64,000 nt of DNA from Eopsaltria australis (lineage: Eukaryota; Chordata; Aves; Passeriformes; Petroicidae), in NCBI GenBank assembly GCA_034509425.1, contig JAVTVJ010000143.1, positions 3,721,001 to 3,785,000 of the forward strand. The letters run 5' to 3'. This document shows, in pieces, positions 1 to 10,735 of the stretch. A program made the translations under genes and the position numbers. The notes below the pieces were generated by a model. The model saw only the letters and a program-made list of their open reading frames with translations, was not told the DNA's origin and did no database searches. Within the stretch, counting starts at the first letter, position 1, and each line of letters starts with the position of its first letter.

Positions 1-420
1 GTGGCTGATAAATTAAAGGTTTTCACTGCCATCCAGATGGACCCTGACAGGTTGGAGCAACAGGCAGGCTGAAACCTTGTGAAGTTCAACAAGAAGTGCA
101 AAGTCCTGCACGTGGGGAGGAGTAACCCCACAGAGCAGCACACACCAGAGACTGACAGGCTGGAAAGCAAAGCTCAGCAAGTGGCCCATGAGCCAAGAAG
201 GTGCCCTTGCAGCAAAGGCTGCAGAGGATTCTGACAGAATCCTGGGGGGCATTAGGAGGACTGCAGCCACCAGGTTGAGGGAAGTGGCTCCACCCTTCTA
301 CTCAGTGCTGGTGAGGCCCCATCTCCAAAACTCTGCCCAGTTCTGGGCTCTCCAATGGGAGAAGTGAAACTACTGGAGAGAGTCCAGTGAAGAGCCAGAC
401 AGTGGATTAAGGGTTTGAAC
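1..420 (+). mobile_element. CR1 LINE fragment, internal to late part
   Basis: The sequence follows the last third of avian CR1 elements in order: a 'gaagttcaacaagaagtgcaa' type block, then a 'ctgcacgtggggagg' block, 'tctactcagtgctggtgaggcccc', and 'gagagagtccag'. It enters from outside the window and breaks off near 420 without the CR1 3' end, so it is truncated at both visible ends. The reading frames on it are decayed and no protein is predicted. Confidence 0.85.
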
Positions 421-2191
421 CATCAAACCTACAGAGATGCTTTAAGAAATTTAATGTAGGACTTTTCATAAGATATCTGCTGCAAAAAATAAACTTAGAG
501 CACTAAGGCCTGAACAAGAAATCTTCAATTAATGAAAGCTTCAATTGCTTTAAATGAACAGCATACCTTGAAATTCAAATTGGTAGTAGCAGCCAAATAT
601 TCAAAAAGCTCAAGTTTTCTCCAACTGACAAAAATGTGCTAGTAGTTTGGAGGATAAAAGAAGCTGGACTTTGCAGAATGAACCCTTTAGAAAATGACTC
701 ATCCCAGTTTTTCAATGTTATTCCAGTAACTTTGCCTTCACTGAAAAGCACCAATGTGCCATTATACAAAGTTTTAAAATGCATGTTGGTATTTTAAACA
801 CCACTACCTTGCCCAGTGAAGGTCTGCCAGTGTCAAGGCAGCAGGTAGATTTCTGGAGCTGACTTTGAGTGCCATGTATTTTGCATGATATGGTGGGAAA
901 CAGCACAAGCTCCTAATAAAAAATAAGCTTGAAATTCAATGTTACATGTACATACACCTATCCAGAGAAAACACTGACTGCTCCTATCAAATTAAAAATG
1001 ACTGTATTATCAATAATAAAACTGATGTGACTTCAGTAAAGTATATGGAGGTTTTTCATGGGGTTTGCTATACATCCAATAATTTCAGGCACTGAAGTAT
1101 ACACTGTACAGCAGCATCCAGCACTGACTCAGTAACTCAAGGTCCCATCCACTCTTGGGTCAGATTGTGGTGGGGAGGCAGTCACTCACATAAATGCCAA
1201 AATTCTGTCCTACTGCAAGAGGATCGATAAGGTAAGGCAGCTAACCAGTGAATGCCAAAAGGATGCCAAAAATGCTTTTACTTGTGTGCATGTGGTGCTC
1301 CTTTGATGCATAGTTGAACAAAATTAAAACTAAAGCTACAGAAAAAGCATTCAGTTCCAGACAAATCTAAACAAACAGCAAATTTGTCGAGAGTTCTATG
1401 CCTTTCAAAGGAAATTCACATCTTGTTCTACAGAATCTTCAGTAAACAGTATAAAATATGCAGCATATTTAAACATATGAACAAAAAGACTGCCTTGTCC
1501 CTCATATCTGTTCATGGGATATTTTCTTAGGTTATGGCACCTTCCTGTGTCCAGCACCTATGCAAAAAGGTATCAAGATACCAAAGCCTCAAAAAGAGCA
1601 GGTTATTGAGGTTATACTTAGCTCATGTGACATTCCACAAGGTGCTGACTTCTGAACTTACTATAAAGATTAACCAGACACAGTTATTCACTTGAGAATT
1701 TCTATTTCTAAATTGCTTCTTTGCCTACTAACCCTCAATAATGTCTAATCATGCTTCAGTATATAGGACGACACTGATACTTACTGCTTTCAAGTCTTAC
1801 CAATAACTCAGCTATCTTACAATGACTAATCATATTTTACAGGCACAAAATCTTTATGAGAAATATGAGAGGAATGAAGCCAAATCGTATCTTTGCAAAA
1901 ATTAGCCACAAGGATTATGTTCACTCAAGGCTTCTCAGGTGAACCTAATGACTATGGCGTACAAATAAAACAGACACTAAAGAGTCACTCTCCTTTACAA
2001 GCTGAATTAACATAGCACTGACGAAAACAAAATTAACCTGACAGGTGTTCTCATGACACCTTAGTTAGGACAAGTTCTCATATTTGGTTATTGCTAATCA
2101 TTGGCTCCAATCCTTCCAACCCTCATCTACACCTGGCAGGTGTGGTCTCTTGGAATTGCAAATGTCTTTAAGGATTTCTCACAACTAAAAG
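421..2191. other. Unassigned AT-rich sequence
   Basis: No exon, repeat family or regulatory element could be recognised. Short open frames here have no family resemblance and no splice context. Confidence 0.6.
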
Positions 2192-2964
2192 ATGAAGAAA
2201 TGCTGTGGTTCAAGCCAAGCTGGAGAACTGAACACATGCATCTACCCAGCTACAGCAACACTGGGACCCACAGCAAACCTCACCCACAGGAGAGAGCTTG
2301 AAATCAGAGCAGCTAAGAAGTCATCAGTAACTTGCTGTCCCACTGACAGTTTATGTCCTGACCTCAGCAGTTTTCCAAGATCACCTGTGGTTGAATACAT
2401 TCATCACCCTCTGCAGATATCTCCTTTTGAATCCTGGGCCAAGTTTCTTATTCCCTTCCTATGTGATAAACTGGAGCAACAGGTCTATATGGATGGAAAG
2501 AGATAATGACAGAGGCCAATGAATGCAACATAAACATACCCGAGCAGCTGTCTTCCTTAAAAGCAGGCTTGAGATGTATTTGTCACACACAAACCCTCTA
2601 TTCCAGAAGCTCACTGCCCCTGGGATCCTGAATAAGTTAGGACACACCAAAAGGCAGACTCATTCCAGTGCTTCCAGCTCCTCACAGACACCACACTACA
2701 GCAATGGCAATCACTCAGCTGTAGCTCTCAAAGAGAAAGTCAAGAAAAGCAGTTTGAGCTTTGATTCACCCACAGCTTTCAACTGCTCAGAGGGGCTGGA
2801 TCAGATTGGAACCATTTCAGAAAAACTGATGCCAATGGAGAAAACAGTCACAGACAGGGGTTCTGAAACACTATTTTCCATTACACTGAATGGCACTGTT
2901 TACACTGAACATGTCCAAGACGGTGAGGAACTGTGCAGTGACAGAAAGTTCATGTGCTCCCCAC

Positions 2965-3221
2965 TCAGCTATTTCTGAGGGCTCCAGTAGTGCCTGCCAG
3001 CTCCTGTGACGAGCAAGTTAATTTCAGGGGCCAGACTCCAATGTTAGGCTCAGTGCTGAGTTTCAGACATCTCATAAAGTGTTTGTCTGAAGGCTTTAAA
3101 CTCTCATTAGACTCGACACAGATGCCATCAAGGCTTCTTGGAGAGGTGTTCAGAGAACAGACTGCTTCCACCGGCTCTTCCAGGGGAAAAGCCACAGTTA
3201 GTAAGCTGTCTTCTACCTGAT
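2965..3221 (-). CDS. Possible 3'-terminal coding exon of an unknown gene (partial)
   Basis: On the minus strand a textbook acceptor (branch-like TTAAC, then a pyrimidine run ending in tttccag) ends at 3222. It is followed by an open frame of about 84 codons that stops with TGA at 2965. The frame enters with two bases of a split codon, so the start would lie in an upstream exon, which fits the minus-strand first exons near 5.7 and 6.2 kb. The peptide is mixed in composition (for example PLEEPVEAVCSLNTSPRSLDG) and matches no family I know. Against it, the plus strand is also open from 2192 to 3220 in successive frames (2192-2506, 2523-2978, 2954-3220), so strand and reality are unresolved. Confidence 0.25.
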
Positions 3222-4139
3222 CTGGAAACAGGCAAAGAAGAGGAGATTTGCAAACAATCTGTTAATTAATTACTAGCCTAACCCTAAGGAATATTAATCC
3301 CTACAGCTTCTGGATCATATGACCTCTCTTCTCTTCCCAATAGCAAGTTCCTGTAGAAGATGGTTCCAAAATGTACACTTCAACAAATAAACAAACAACC
3401 CCCGCCAAAACCCTAATGAACACAAACCACCAACATTCTCCAAATCAAAACAGAAACTTTTACAACTGTTGGATCATTTCTAGGGATTTTTTTTTCCTTT
3501 TACAGTACATATTATATTGTTCCTAGGCCTCTTAGATCATTCTAGCCTCTATTGCAATAGATGTTATATTGTCCACATCCGAGCAAGCTACATCCTCTGA
3601 CCTTCTGGAAATCCAGAATAATCTGAGTAAAACAGAAGCACACTCTGCTAGAACACTGCACATTTATCATACCACGTGGAAACCTCCCCCACCCCACAAA
3701 ACTTAGGCCCTAGACGTGGGTATTTCTTTTTAACTGTTATAAAAGACATACTCAGGCATTTAGATGATAAAAGTGTATCCCTTCTCTCTCTCTCTTTGAA
3801 CTTAATGAGCTTCTGTGCTCTTGCAGTAAACAAGAATTATTATCTTCCCCATGACAACAAATGTTTCTGGAATGGCAGGACTTTTACGAGACATAAAAGA
3901 TGTCACATTTTAGGACTTAGGAGATGCTGGAAGATGGACAACAATGCGCGGTGATCAAAAGCAAACTGAGTTAATTGCTCTCACAGTAGTCCAATGACCA
4001 TTTACTGCACAAGGTTGAAAGACCTCAATAAGGTCTTTCAGCCCGCATGAGGTTGAAAGACTGAAGAACCGGTTCCAAAGATTTGCAAAAATATTTAAAT
4101 TGACATTCACATTAAATTCACCCAGGCTTGAAGGCAGAG
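3222..4139. other. Unassigned sequence with a short CT microsatellite
   Basis: The stretch holds a (CT)n run at about 3783-3797 and a compact hairpin at 4016-4040, listed separately. Nothing else is recognisable. Confidence 0.5.
4016..4040. repeat. Perfect 10-bp inverted repeat with 5-nt loop
   Basis: TGAAAGACCT at 4016-4025 is followed by its reverse complement at 4031-4040, with the loop caata between. The left arm's core (ggttgaaagac) occurs again just downstream at about 4051-4061. It lies directly upstream of the first CpG island. Confidence 0.7.
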
Positions 4140-4560
4140 GGTTCGGTCGTTTGGATCCTGTTTTTCCAAACACGCGGAGTTCAGGACTATGATACGAGCG
4201 GGGGGCACCGCTCCGGCCCCAGCTCCATCCTCTCCCCGGTTCCCAGCGCGGATCGTGGGCAGCTGCGGGCGCGCTCCCGCCCCCGGCGCGCTCCCGCTCC
4301 CGGCGCGCCCCCGGCGCCTGCCCCGCCCCCGGCCGGGCGCGCTCACGTGACGGCTCCCGAGAAGTGGGTGAAAGGTCGCGGTGCGCGGCCCCGCCCCGCG
4401 CCGCCCGCGCGTCCCCGGCCGCTCCAGGCCTTTCCACGCGCGCCGGGAAGGCGCTGCCAAACAAAAGTTCCCAGAGAAAAGGACCGCGAGCGGGGAGAGG
4501 AGCCAAGCGCATCTCCCGGCGAGCAGGGGGAACAAGGGCGTGCGAGTTCTAGCCCGGTCC
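4140..4560. promoter_or_regulatory. CpG island A, probable promoter
   Basis: GC content and CpG density rise sharply against AT-rich flanks, and many GC boxes (ccgccc/gggcgg type) are present. A CACGTG E-box followed by TGACG sits at 4344-4352; with its flanks it is one base away from the palindromic CLEAR-type TCACGTGA site used by TFEB/TFE3 and USF. Large open frames on both strands here (up to 185 codons) are what GC-rich, stop-poor DNA gives by chance and are not called. Direction of transcription cannot be fixed from this island alone. Confidence 0.6.
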
Positions 4561-5554
4561 TCAGCACTAAAAAGCCTCAGTTGTTCAAGGTTAAGCTTTT
4601 CTTGAACCAGGAATAGTTATTTCTTCCCGGAAGAAGCTCTTCAATCAGGGCTGAACAGCCCAAATTTTTAAAAAGCACTCAGATCAACTTACTTTCAAAC
4701 TAAGTCGTGGCTGTGACAGAGCCCGACACCTGTGTAACCACGTGAAGTTACATTTCCTAGGCTAACAGGGATCCACACAACACCACCTGTGCTATTGTAA
4801 ACTGGTAATCATTAGTTTATATCGATATGCTCACAATAGGAAAAGAACCCGCGAGTTTTCACGGGAGCCCACAACACTTGTTTTAAGTAGCATCCAGTCC
4901 TGATGGTCAGAAAAAGCATAAAGGAGCTAGCAGATCTGGAAACTGAACACATCAGACACTCGGGAAAACACAATGAAAGAAGCACGAAGGCATGAGATCT
5001 CCATTTTCAGTGCTACTGCCCTCCACACACACGTGAAAAGGAAACGAGCAGTTTTCTGTACTGTAATTTCCTTTAGACTGCAGATTGTCCTCCAAGTGCT
5101 GACAAACTGCCAGGTTAAGAGGAAGAATGAGACGTTTGTCTTGGTCCTACTTTGCACTTTTCTCTTTCCAAAAAAGGTGCTTCCTGTTACAGTTTCATCA
5201 ACGCTAGTACAGCTCTATTGTAACTGGATCACAGCCCAAGTAATATTTTAGGTTTCGTTTTCTATTTTAAACCAGAGAACAGAGCGCAAAAGACCAAAGT
5301 TGCGGGAATATGAGGCGAGAAAATGGAATTCCTTGATGGTGCAAGAATCTTGATCTACCATCTACAAGAAGTCTAATTAGCATTCTCATGCAGTAAACCT
5401 GTCACGCCTCGAACAAGACATTACATTTCCTGCGCTTGTAGTTCCAGCAGTTTGTAGTGACTGCGGTTTTTGTAGGTTTTACAGACCGGAACCACACGGA
5501 CACATAGACTAGTCTCTCTCTCTCTCTCACACACACAAATAAATTCATTTCCGC
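4561..5554. other. Inter-island sequence with TC/AC microsatellite
   Basis: Between the two CpG islands the DNA returns to background composition. A (TC)n then (AC)n microsatellite lies at about 5513-5537. A minus-strand donor-like gtaagt occurs near 4690. No exon is supported. Confidence 0.45.
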
Positions 5555-5744
5555 ACTTGAAAACCCACCACTGATGCCACGCCGTGTGCTCACTTCCCCA
5601 GACGTGAAACTCCGCCGCTTACGAGTCAAACCCACGGAGTTGCGGGTCGCCAGTGTCACCTTTGTTTCGGCGGCGGCACGGATTCGGCGAATGCGCCGGT
5701 GTTCCTGTGTCACACCGCTCCCCTGCCCCCATCCCCGCCCTTAC

Positions 5745-5950
5745 CTGCGGCACTAAGGCACTACCCCCTCAAAGCGGGGCAAATTGCGAGCCCGATGCCA
5801 AGGACACCGCGCCTTTCCAGGGCTCTCCAGCGCCCGCCAGCACCGCGCCCACCACCCTGCCCTGCATTTCCACCCTTTTCTCCCGCTTAGGAAGCGGCGC
5901 CCGGCGCGCATCCACTACGGAACTTCGTGTTCGACCTACTGGAAACAATA
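5745..5950 (-). other. Candidate noncoding first exon (downstream alternative)
   Basis: The 3' boundary is a strong minus-strand donor (CCGCAG|gtaagg) at 5745. The upstream limit is unknown and the coordinate given is only a guess within the CpG island. It would join the same downstream exon as the candidate ending at 6163. No coding sequence is claimed. Confidence 0.35.
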
Positions 5951-6162
5951 ATTAGGCTAAAACCGGACCAAGCGAGCCCGTCCGCCTGTCGCCGATGCTG
6001 CCCTTCCTCAGCCCCAAGGAAGGCGGACGGCAGCGCGCTGCGGGAGCGTCCCGGCTGGAGGGGGAGGGGAGCGCAGCCCGCGGTGAATCAGCCGGACACG
6101 GCGGGCACTCGGCCACCGCCGGCCCCTGCCCGACCCCGCAGGCCGGGCCCCGTGCCGCTCAC

Positions 6163-6300
6163 CTGCACAGACCGGCGGCGACGGGCGCTGACCGGGCCGG
6201 GTGCCGCGGCGGCCGCTCGGGAAGCAGCGATGGGACGGCGGCCGCTCCCCTGCACGCCCCGCGGAGGCGGAGCAGAGATGGGCGGGGAGGTGCTGCGGGA
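6163..6300 (-). other. Candidate noncoding first exon (upstream alternative)
   Basis: The 3' boundary is a strong minus-strand donor (GTGCAG|gtgagc) at 6163. The minus-strand sequence from about 6300 to 6163 contains no ATG, so it would be 5' untranslated. The transcription start is not determined; about 6300 is the GC-box-rich edge. Confidence 0.4.
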
Positions 6301-8005
6301 GGGATGGGATGGCCTGGTCTGGGCTGAGCTGGGCCGTCGGCGGGGAGCCGGGATGCAGGAAGGCACTTTCTCGCGGGGACGTGTGGCCGTAGGGGTGGCG
6401 GTGCTGGGGTTGCCACAGGAACCGGGGAGCGCGGTCCCTGTGGCCTCGCAGCCGTTCGCGGGAAAGAAGCTTCGGGGACTGCGAGGAGAGGATCCGGGGC
6501 TGTAAACGAGGCGGGGAGAAACGGGCTCCTTGCAGGAGGATTGCGAGTGGGGCACCCCTTTGGTGGTGAAGGGACTGCCAGGGAAAACTGAGATTTCGAG
6601 CCCTCCAGCCCCTTGTGTGAGCCCAAGGCAATGGCTCTCCTGGACTCTGGCAAGAATGGGGTTAGATCTTAGAGCAAGTGCAGGTGGGGGTGTGAAGGAG
6701 CTTCCAAGGGAAGGCCAGGACAGCAACAGCTCTCCCTCCTGGTTCCTTTTGCTCGGGAGCCTTGGCTGGAGGGTCTTTAATTAGAGTTTTCTCTTTTGAG
6801 TCTGGGTTCTGACTGGAGCAAGACATTAGGTGAGCGATACCCTGACAAGGCAGTGCGAGGGCACGGCTCCTGCGAGCGTCAGCAAGAGCTTTCAGTCCTG
6901 GCCTCTTCTGTGTGGGAGCCCCAGCACGGAGCCAAGATAGCCCCCCATGGGAAGGACCAGCCAGCCCACTGTGCTCCAGCAAATAGTGGGACTTGAGGGA
7001 AATAAGTACACCCTGTACATCTCAGGAAAAGTGACTACATTCTTTTAAAAATGCAAAATCGTGAAAGTAATTAAAATGCAAAGGTACCAATCTCAGGGCA
7101 GAATGGCACTCTGAAAATTACTAGGTGTTGAATTTGTAATGAACTTGCCACTTTCAAGAGCTTGGATGTCAGATGCTTTGTTTGATTTTAGCATGATAAA
7201 GCTGGAAGACTGCTCTATCCCAAAAGGAGGTCATGGCCTGTCTGACTGCAGTGGTGTCAGTATGGAGTCTCTCCTTTGAACTGCTAAGAGCTGAGATTTC
7301 TTCACTTTTCTCTTGAGGGCACACCCACCCAGCCACGCAGTCCTTCCTGCTGCAATTTCCAGGATGTGGCTGAAAGCTCATAAATACACAAACGGGACCA
7401 AATCCAGAAGCATGGACACTACAGACTAAATCTTTCCCTTACGCTGAAAATCGTGCAGCATCAATGAAAAGACACCTCCACTTCTGGTCAGAATTTTCCC
7501 TTCTAGTGTTGCATGCATAATGATGCAAATTTAAGGTGTTACTCTTTCAGAAGGAAACATAAAGCCTAGGAAAAAGCAAGGCAAGGAGAAGAAAAAGCAG
7601 AGGCATTTCAATCTATTAATATTAGCAGGGGGAGAAAGAAAACAAAAGAATAAATCATCAGCTATACCCGTCAGCAGTGCTCATATTTACATACTTTTAG
7701 CTATTGCGAATAGGAATGTAAGGTGGACAGTTACAAGAAGGTAATTGGGTGGGAAAAATCATCTGTGTGTTTTTCATTAGGCACAAAGGCAACCTAAAAT
7801 GTCTTGTTAGGCATTTATTTATTTATCGTATCTTGCAGGTGCTTTTTACTATCAAGATATTTATGTAAAAAGAAAAGAACAAAAAAGAACAAATCTGCTT
7901 TCATTCATTCTACCAGTACCTGTACACATATCTCAGTCTCCAGACCACGTTTTCATCTACACATGAAATCAGGAGAGCATCAGTCAGCTGAGAACATATG
8001 TTGAT

Positions 8006-8038
8006 ATTAATTATTTTGTTCTCCAAATAATTGTGCAA
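8006..8038 (+). repeat. Dispersed direct repeat, copy 1
   Basis: A 33-bp block ending in ctccaaataattgtgcaa is repeated at 9861-9893 with two mismatches; the last 23 bases are identical. It may be part of an old unrecognised transposable element family. Confidence 0.6.
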
Positions 8039-9860
8039 GCTGCCATGAATTAGGCAGCATCAAGACAGAGTGCTTACTTTAACGTGATTAAGCCCCCTGC
8101 AGATAACCTTAGTAAAGACATGAAAAGTACTGCATTACGTAAAGCTGTGATGATTGCAACTTAGCTAAACCTGACTTGGCTCTGTTTAGCTGGCAAGTGT
8201 AAACATCTCAGATAATCCTGTGAGTAATTCCCACTGGTCCTGACACTGACATCTAGGTCAGGCTCTATTCACCCATTAACCCACAGAAGCTGGTTTGGTA
8301 CTTTTGTAAGAACAACCTAATCAGAACATTTTGTACCTTCTTTTGTGGCAGTACACACTGCTGAAATGCTCTATCTCCTCTGCTGTGTTTCTTCAGCTAA
8401 GAAGGTGATAAGATACAAGGTGATTCTGACTCCCATGGCTGCAACTGCAGTTTTCTGCATGCCTGCAGCATAACCTGTGCTTCTGTAGCAACCTTGCACT
8501 GCTCAGCGAAGTTAACTCAATTTTTTCCCTATAGTTGGCCTATTTTTAATTTCTAAAAAAATTATGAGTATCATCAGCACAGACCACATGTGCTTGGTGC
8601 TGTAAGAGTTCTTGTAATTAATTCTGATCCTTGTAATCCAAAGAAATCAAAATAATCAATGACAGGTCATGATAACCTGTGTCTTGTCAGACTGAAATAG
8701 TATCAGTTTACCACAATGGTTATGTAGTTCTTGACCTAAATATATTTGGTTATCTTACCCCAGGCCTTCAAGACTTTCCGGTTTCTGTACCTGCAGCATG
8801 ACTTCTTTGTAGCAGCTTTTCTTAGTCAGTGTACCTGTCTTTCATTATTTTTACTTTTGTCTGTTTTTAAGATGTGTCAAAATACTATACCCTAAGCCTG
8901 GATCCGGTCTGGAAGTGTGGCTATCTCCAGTACAATTTTGTGTTTCTCTCTTTTGGAGTATTTTTTTTTAATTACTTCAGCTTCTCAAGTTGCTTATGTC
9001 AAGCAATTTAATGTAGATAACAGAATTAGTCTGTTCATTGGAGCTGACTTATTCAAGATCTTCACAGTACAAATTTATTGGGTGCAGTCTCAGTTTCTTG
9101 AGCAGATACTTTTCCAATTTGCTTGCTAGTGAAAGCACCACTGCAGTTTCATTTTAAACAGGGGCAAGACCACTTCAGGTCTTGAAGGCTTTTTTTTTCT
9201 TCTTTTCATGTTATCTCCCATGGCATCTAAAAATGAAGGTTTCCATAGTTAGGATGTAAGCACAAGTAAGCCAGTGTTCCAGAGTCACTGCTAGCCTGAG
9301 TGGCAACACAAGGTGGTGAAAATGAAACGAAGAGCAGCTCCAAAGTGTGACTTGGCATAGAAAGATAAGTGTGTGCATGTTTGTGTGCCAGGAGCCAAGG
9401 GTGAGGGCAAAGCAGGCTGGACAGGACCCTCCCTGACAAGGGTGTCTTCCCATGGCATCTGAGCAAGATGTGCATGGCAAGTCCTGTGACAGCAAACTGG
9501 GTTGGCCAGATCATTAGAGGAGTCTTGGCAATGGGGCAAGTCCAAGGCTGCCAAGGTGGAAAACAGCCAGATGCAAGTCAGCTGCAGGAAGGCACTGACA
9601 ATGAGACCGTGCGCTTAAAATCTACTCCCAAGCTAAGCAGGGAGCCCCATTGGGACCCTGCAGAGCAGATTCTCCCAACAGCTCATTTAAAAACCAGACA
9701 CCTGCACCCTTTGCCTAAGGAGGCCCAGAGGTCTGGCAGCCAAAAGCCCGGGAGAGGTGAAGGGAGAATATCCTCAGGGCTCTGACAGTGTACACATATG
9801 CATGAGTGCAGTCTCACTAAATGGCCACATTTACCTTTCGTGAGATGGTGCGGGGAAAGT

Positions 9861-9893
9861 ATTAATTTATTTGTTCTCCAAATAATTGTGCAA
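9861..9893 (+). repeat. Dispersed direct repeat, copy 2
   Basis: This is the partner of 8006-8038. The CR1 homology begins directly after it, so the CR1 insertion may have interrupted a longer copy of the same unknown element. Confidence 0.6.
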
Positions 9894-9894
9894 A

Positions 9895-10735
9895 TTGGCA
9901 GAACTGTCTACTCCCTGGAGGGCAGAGAGGCCCTGCAGAGACCTTGACAAATTAGAGAGATGATCAATCTCTCTCTGTATGAAGTTTAACAAGTGCAAGT
10001 TGCCAGATTCTGCATGTGAGACAGGTCAGCTGTGGTTGTATGTATAGATAGGAAATGAGAGACTTTAGAGCAGTGCTGTGGAAAGGGCCCTGGGGGTCCT
10101 GGTCTGTGGGAAGTTGAATCTGAGTCAGTAGAGCCCTGGCAGCCAGGAGAGCCAACCCTGTCCTGGGGGGATCAGGCCCAGCATCGCCAGCCAGGCAAGG
10201 GAGGGGATTGTCCCGCTCTGCTCTGCACTGGGGCAGCCTCACCTCGAGTGCTGGGGACAGTTTGGGCACCACAATACAAAAAGCCATTAGATATAAAGCC
10301 ATTAGAGAGTGTCCAAAGGAAGGCCAGGAGGATGGCAAAGGGCCTAGAGAGGAAGCCATACAAGCAGCAGCTGAGGTCACTTGGTCTGTTCAGCCTGGAG
10401 GAGACTGAGGGGAGATCTCATTGCAGTTACAACTTTCTCATGAGGGGAAGAGGAGGGGCAGGCACTGATCTCTTCGCTCTCATGACCAGTGACAGGACTT
10501 GAGGAAACAGCATGAAGCTGAATTGGGGGAAGTTTAGCTTAGATATTTGGAAAAGGTTTTTCACCCAGAGGTGGTTGGGCACTGGAACAGGGTCCCCAGG
10601 GAAGTGGTCACAGCACCAAGTCTGACAGGGTTCAGGAAGTGTTTGGACAGTGCTCCCAGGCACATGGTGGGATTCTTGGGGTGGCCTGCACAGCACCAGG
10701 AGCTGGACTCAATCTTGATGAGTCTCTTCCAACAC
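9895..10735 (+). mobile_element. CR1 LINE, 3' part including terminus
   Basis: The order of CR1 landmarks is complete through the 3' end: a 'ggccctgcagagaccttgac' block, 'gaagtttaacaagtgcaag', 'ctcacctcgagtgctgg', 'ttcagcctggaggagactgag', 'ggttgggcactggaacag', and the terminal 'gagctggactcaatcttgatg...cttccaa' region. It is 5' truncated, as most CR1 copies are, and its frames are broken. It is the longest CR1 fragment in the window. Confidence 0.92.

Larger units (their letters stand above)
5555..6520. promoter_or_regulatory. CpG island B, probable promoter with minus-strand transcription
   Basis: This is about 1 kb of CpG-dense sequence with repeated GC boxes. Two minus-strand splice donors lie inside it: GCCGCAG|gtaagg with the junction at 5745/5744, and GTGCAG|gtgagc with the junction at 6163/6162. 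They suggest alternative noncoding first exons of one gene transcribed to the left. A plus-strand donor-like ATTAG|gtgagc near 6823 leaves room for a bidirectional promoter. No TATA box is evident, as is usual for CpG-island promoters. Confidence 0.65.
6521..9894. other. Unassigned intergenic or intronic sequence
   Basis: No exon or repeat family is recognised. The one structural feature is a 33-bp sequence at 8006-8038 (2 mismatches) that recurs at 9861-9893, immediately before the CR1 that follows. Confidence 0.5.

Noticed and set aside
3955..4535. Minus-strand open frames of 185 and 142 codons in CpG island A
   Set aside because: Stop codons are rare in CpG-rich DNA, several frames on both strands are open at once, and the peptides are Arg/Ala/Gly/Pro-rich without domain features.
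5927..6726. Several 164-212-codon frames on both strands in CpG island B
   Set aside because: Same reason: overlapping frames in GC-rich promoter sequence, with no coherent protein family.
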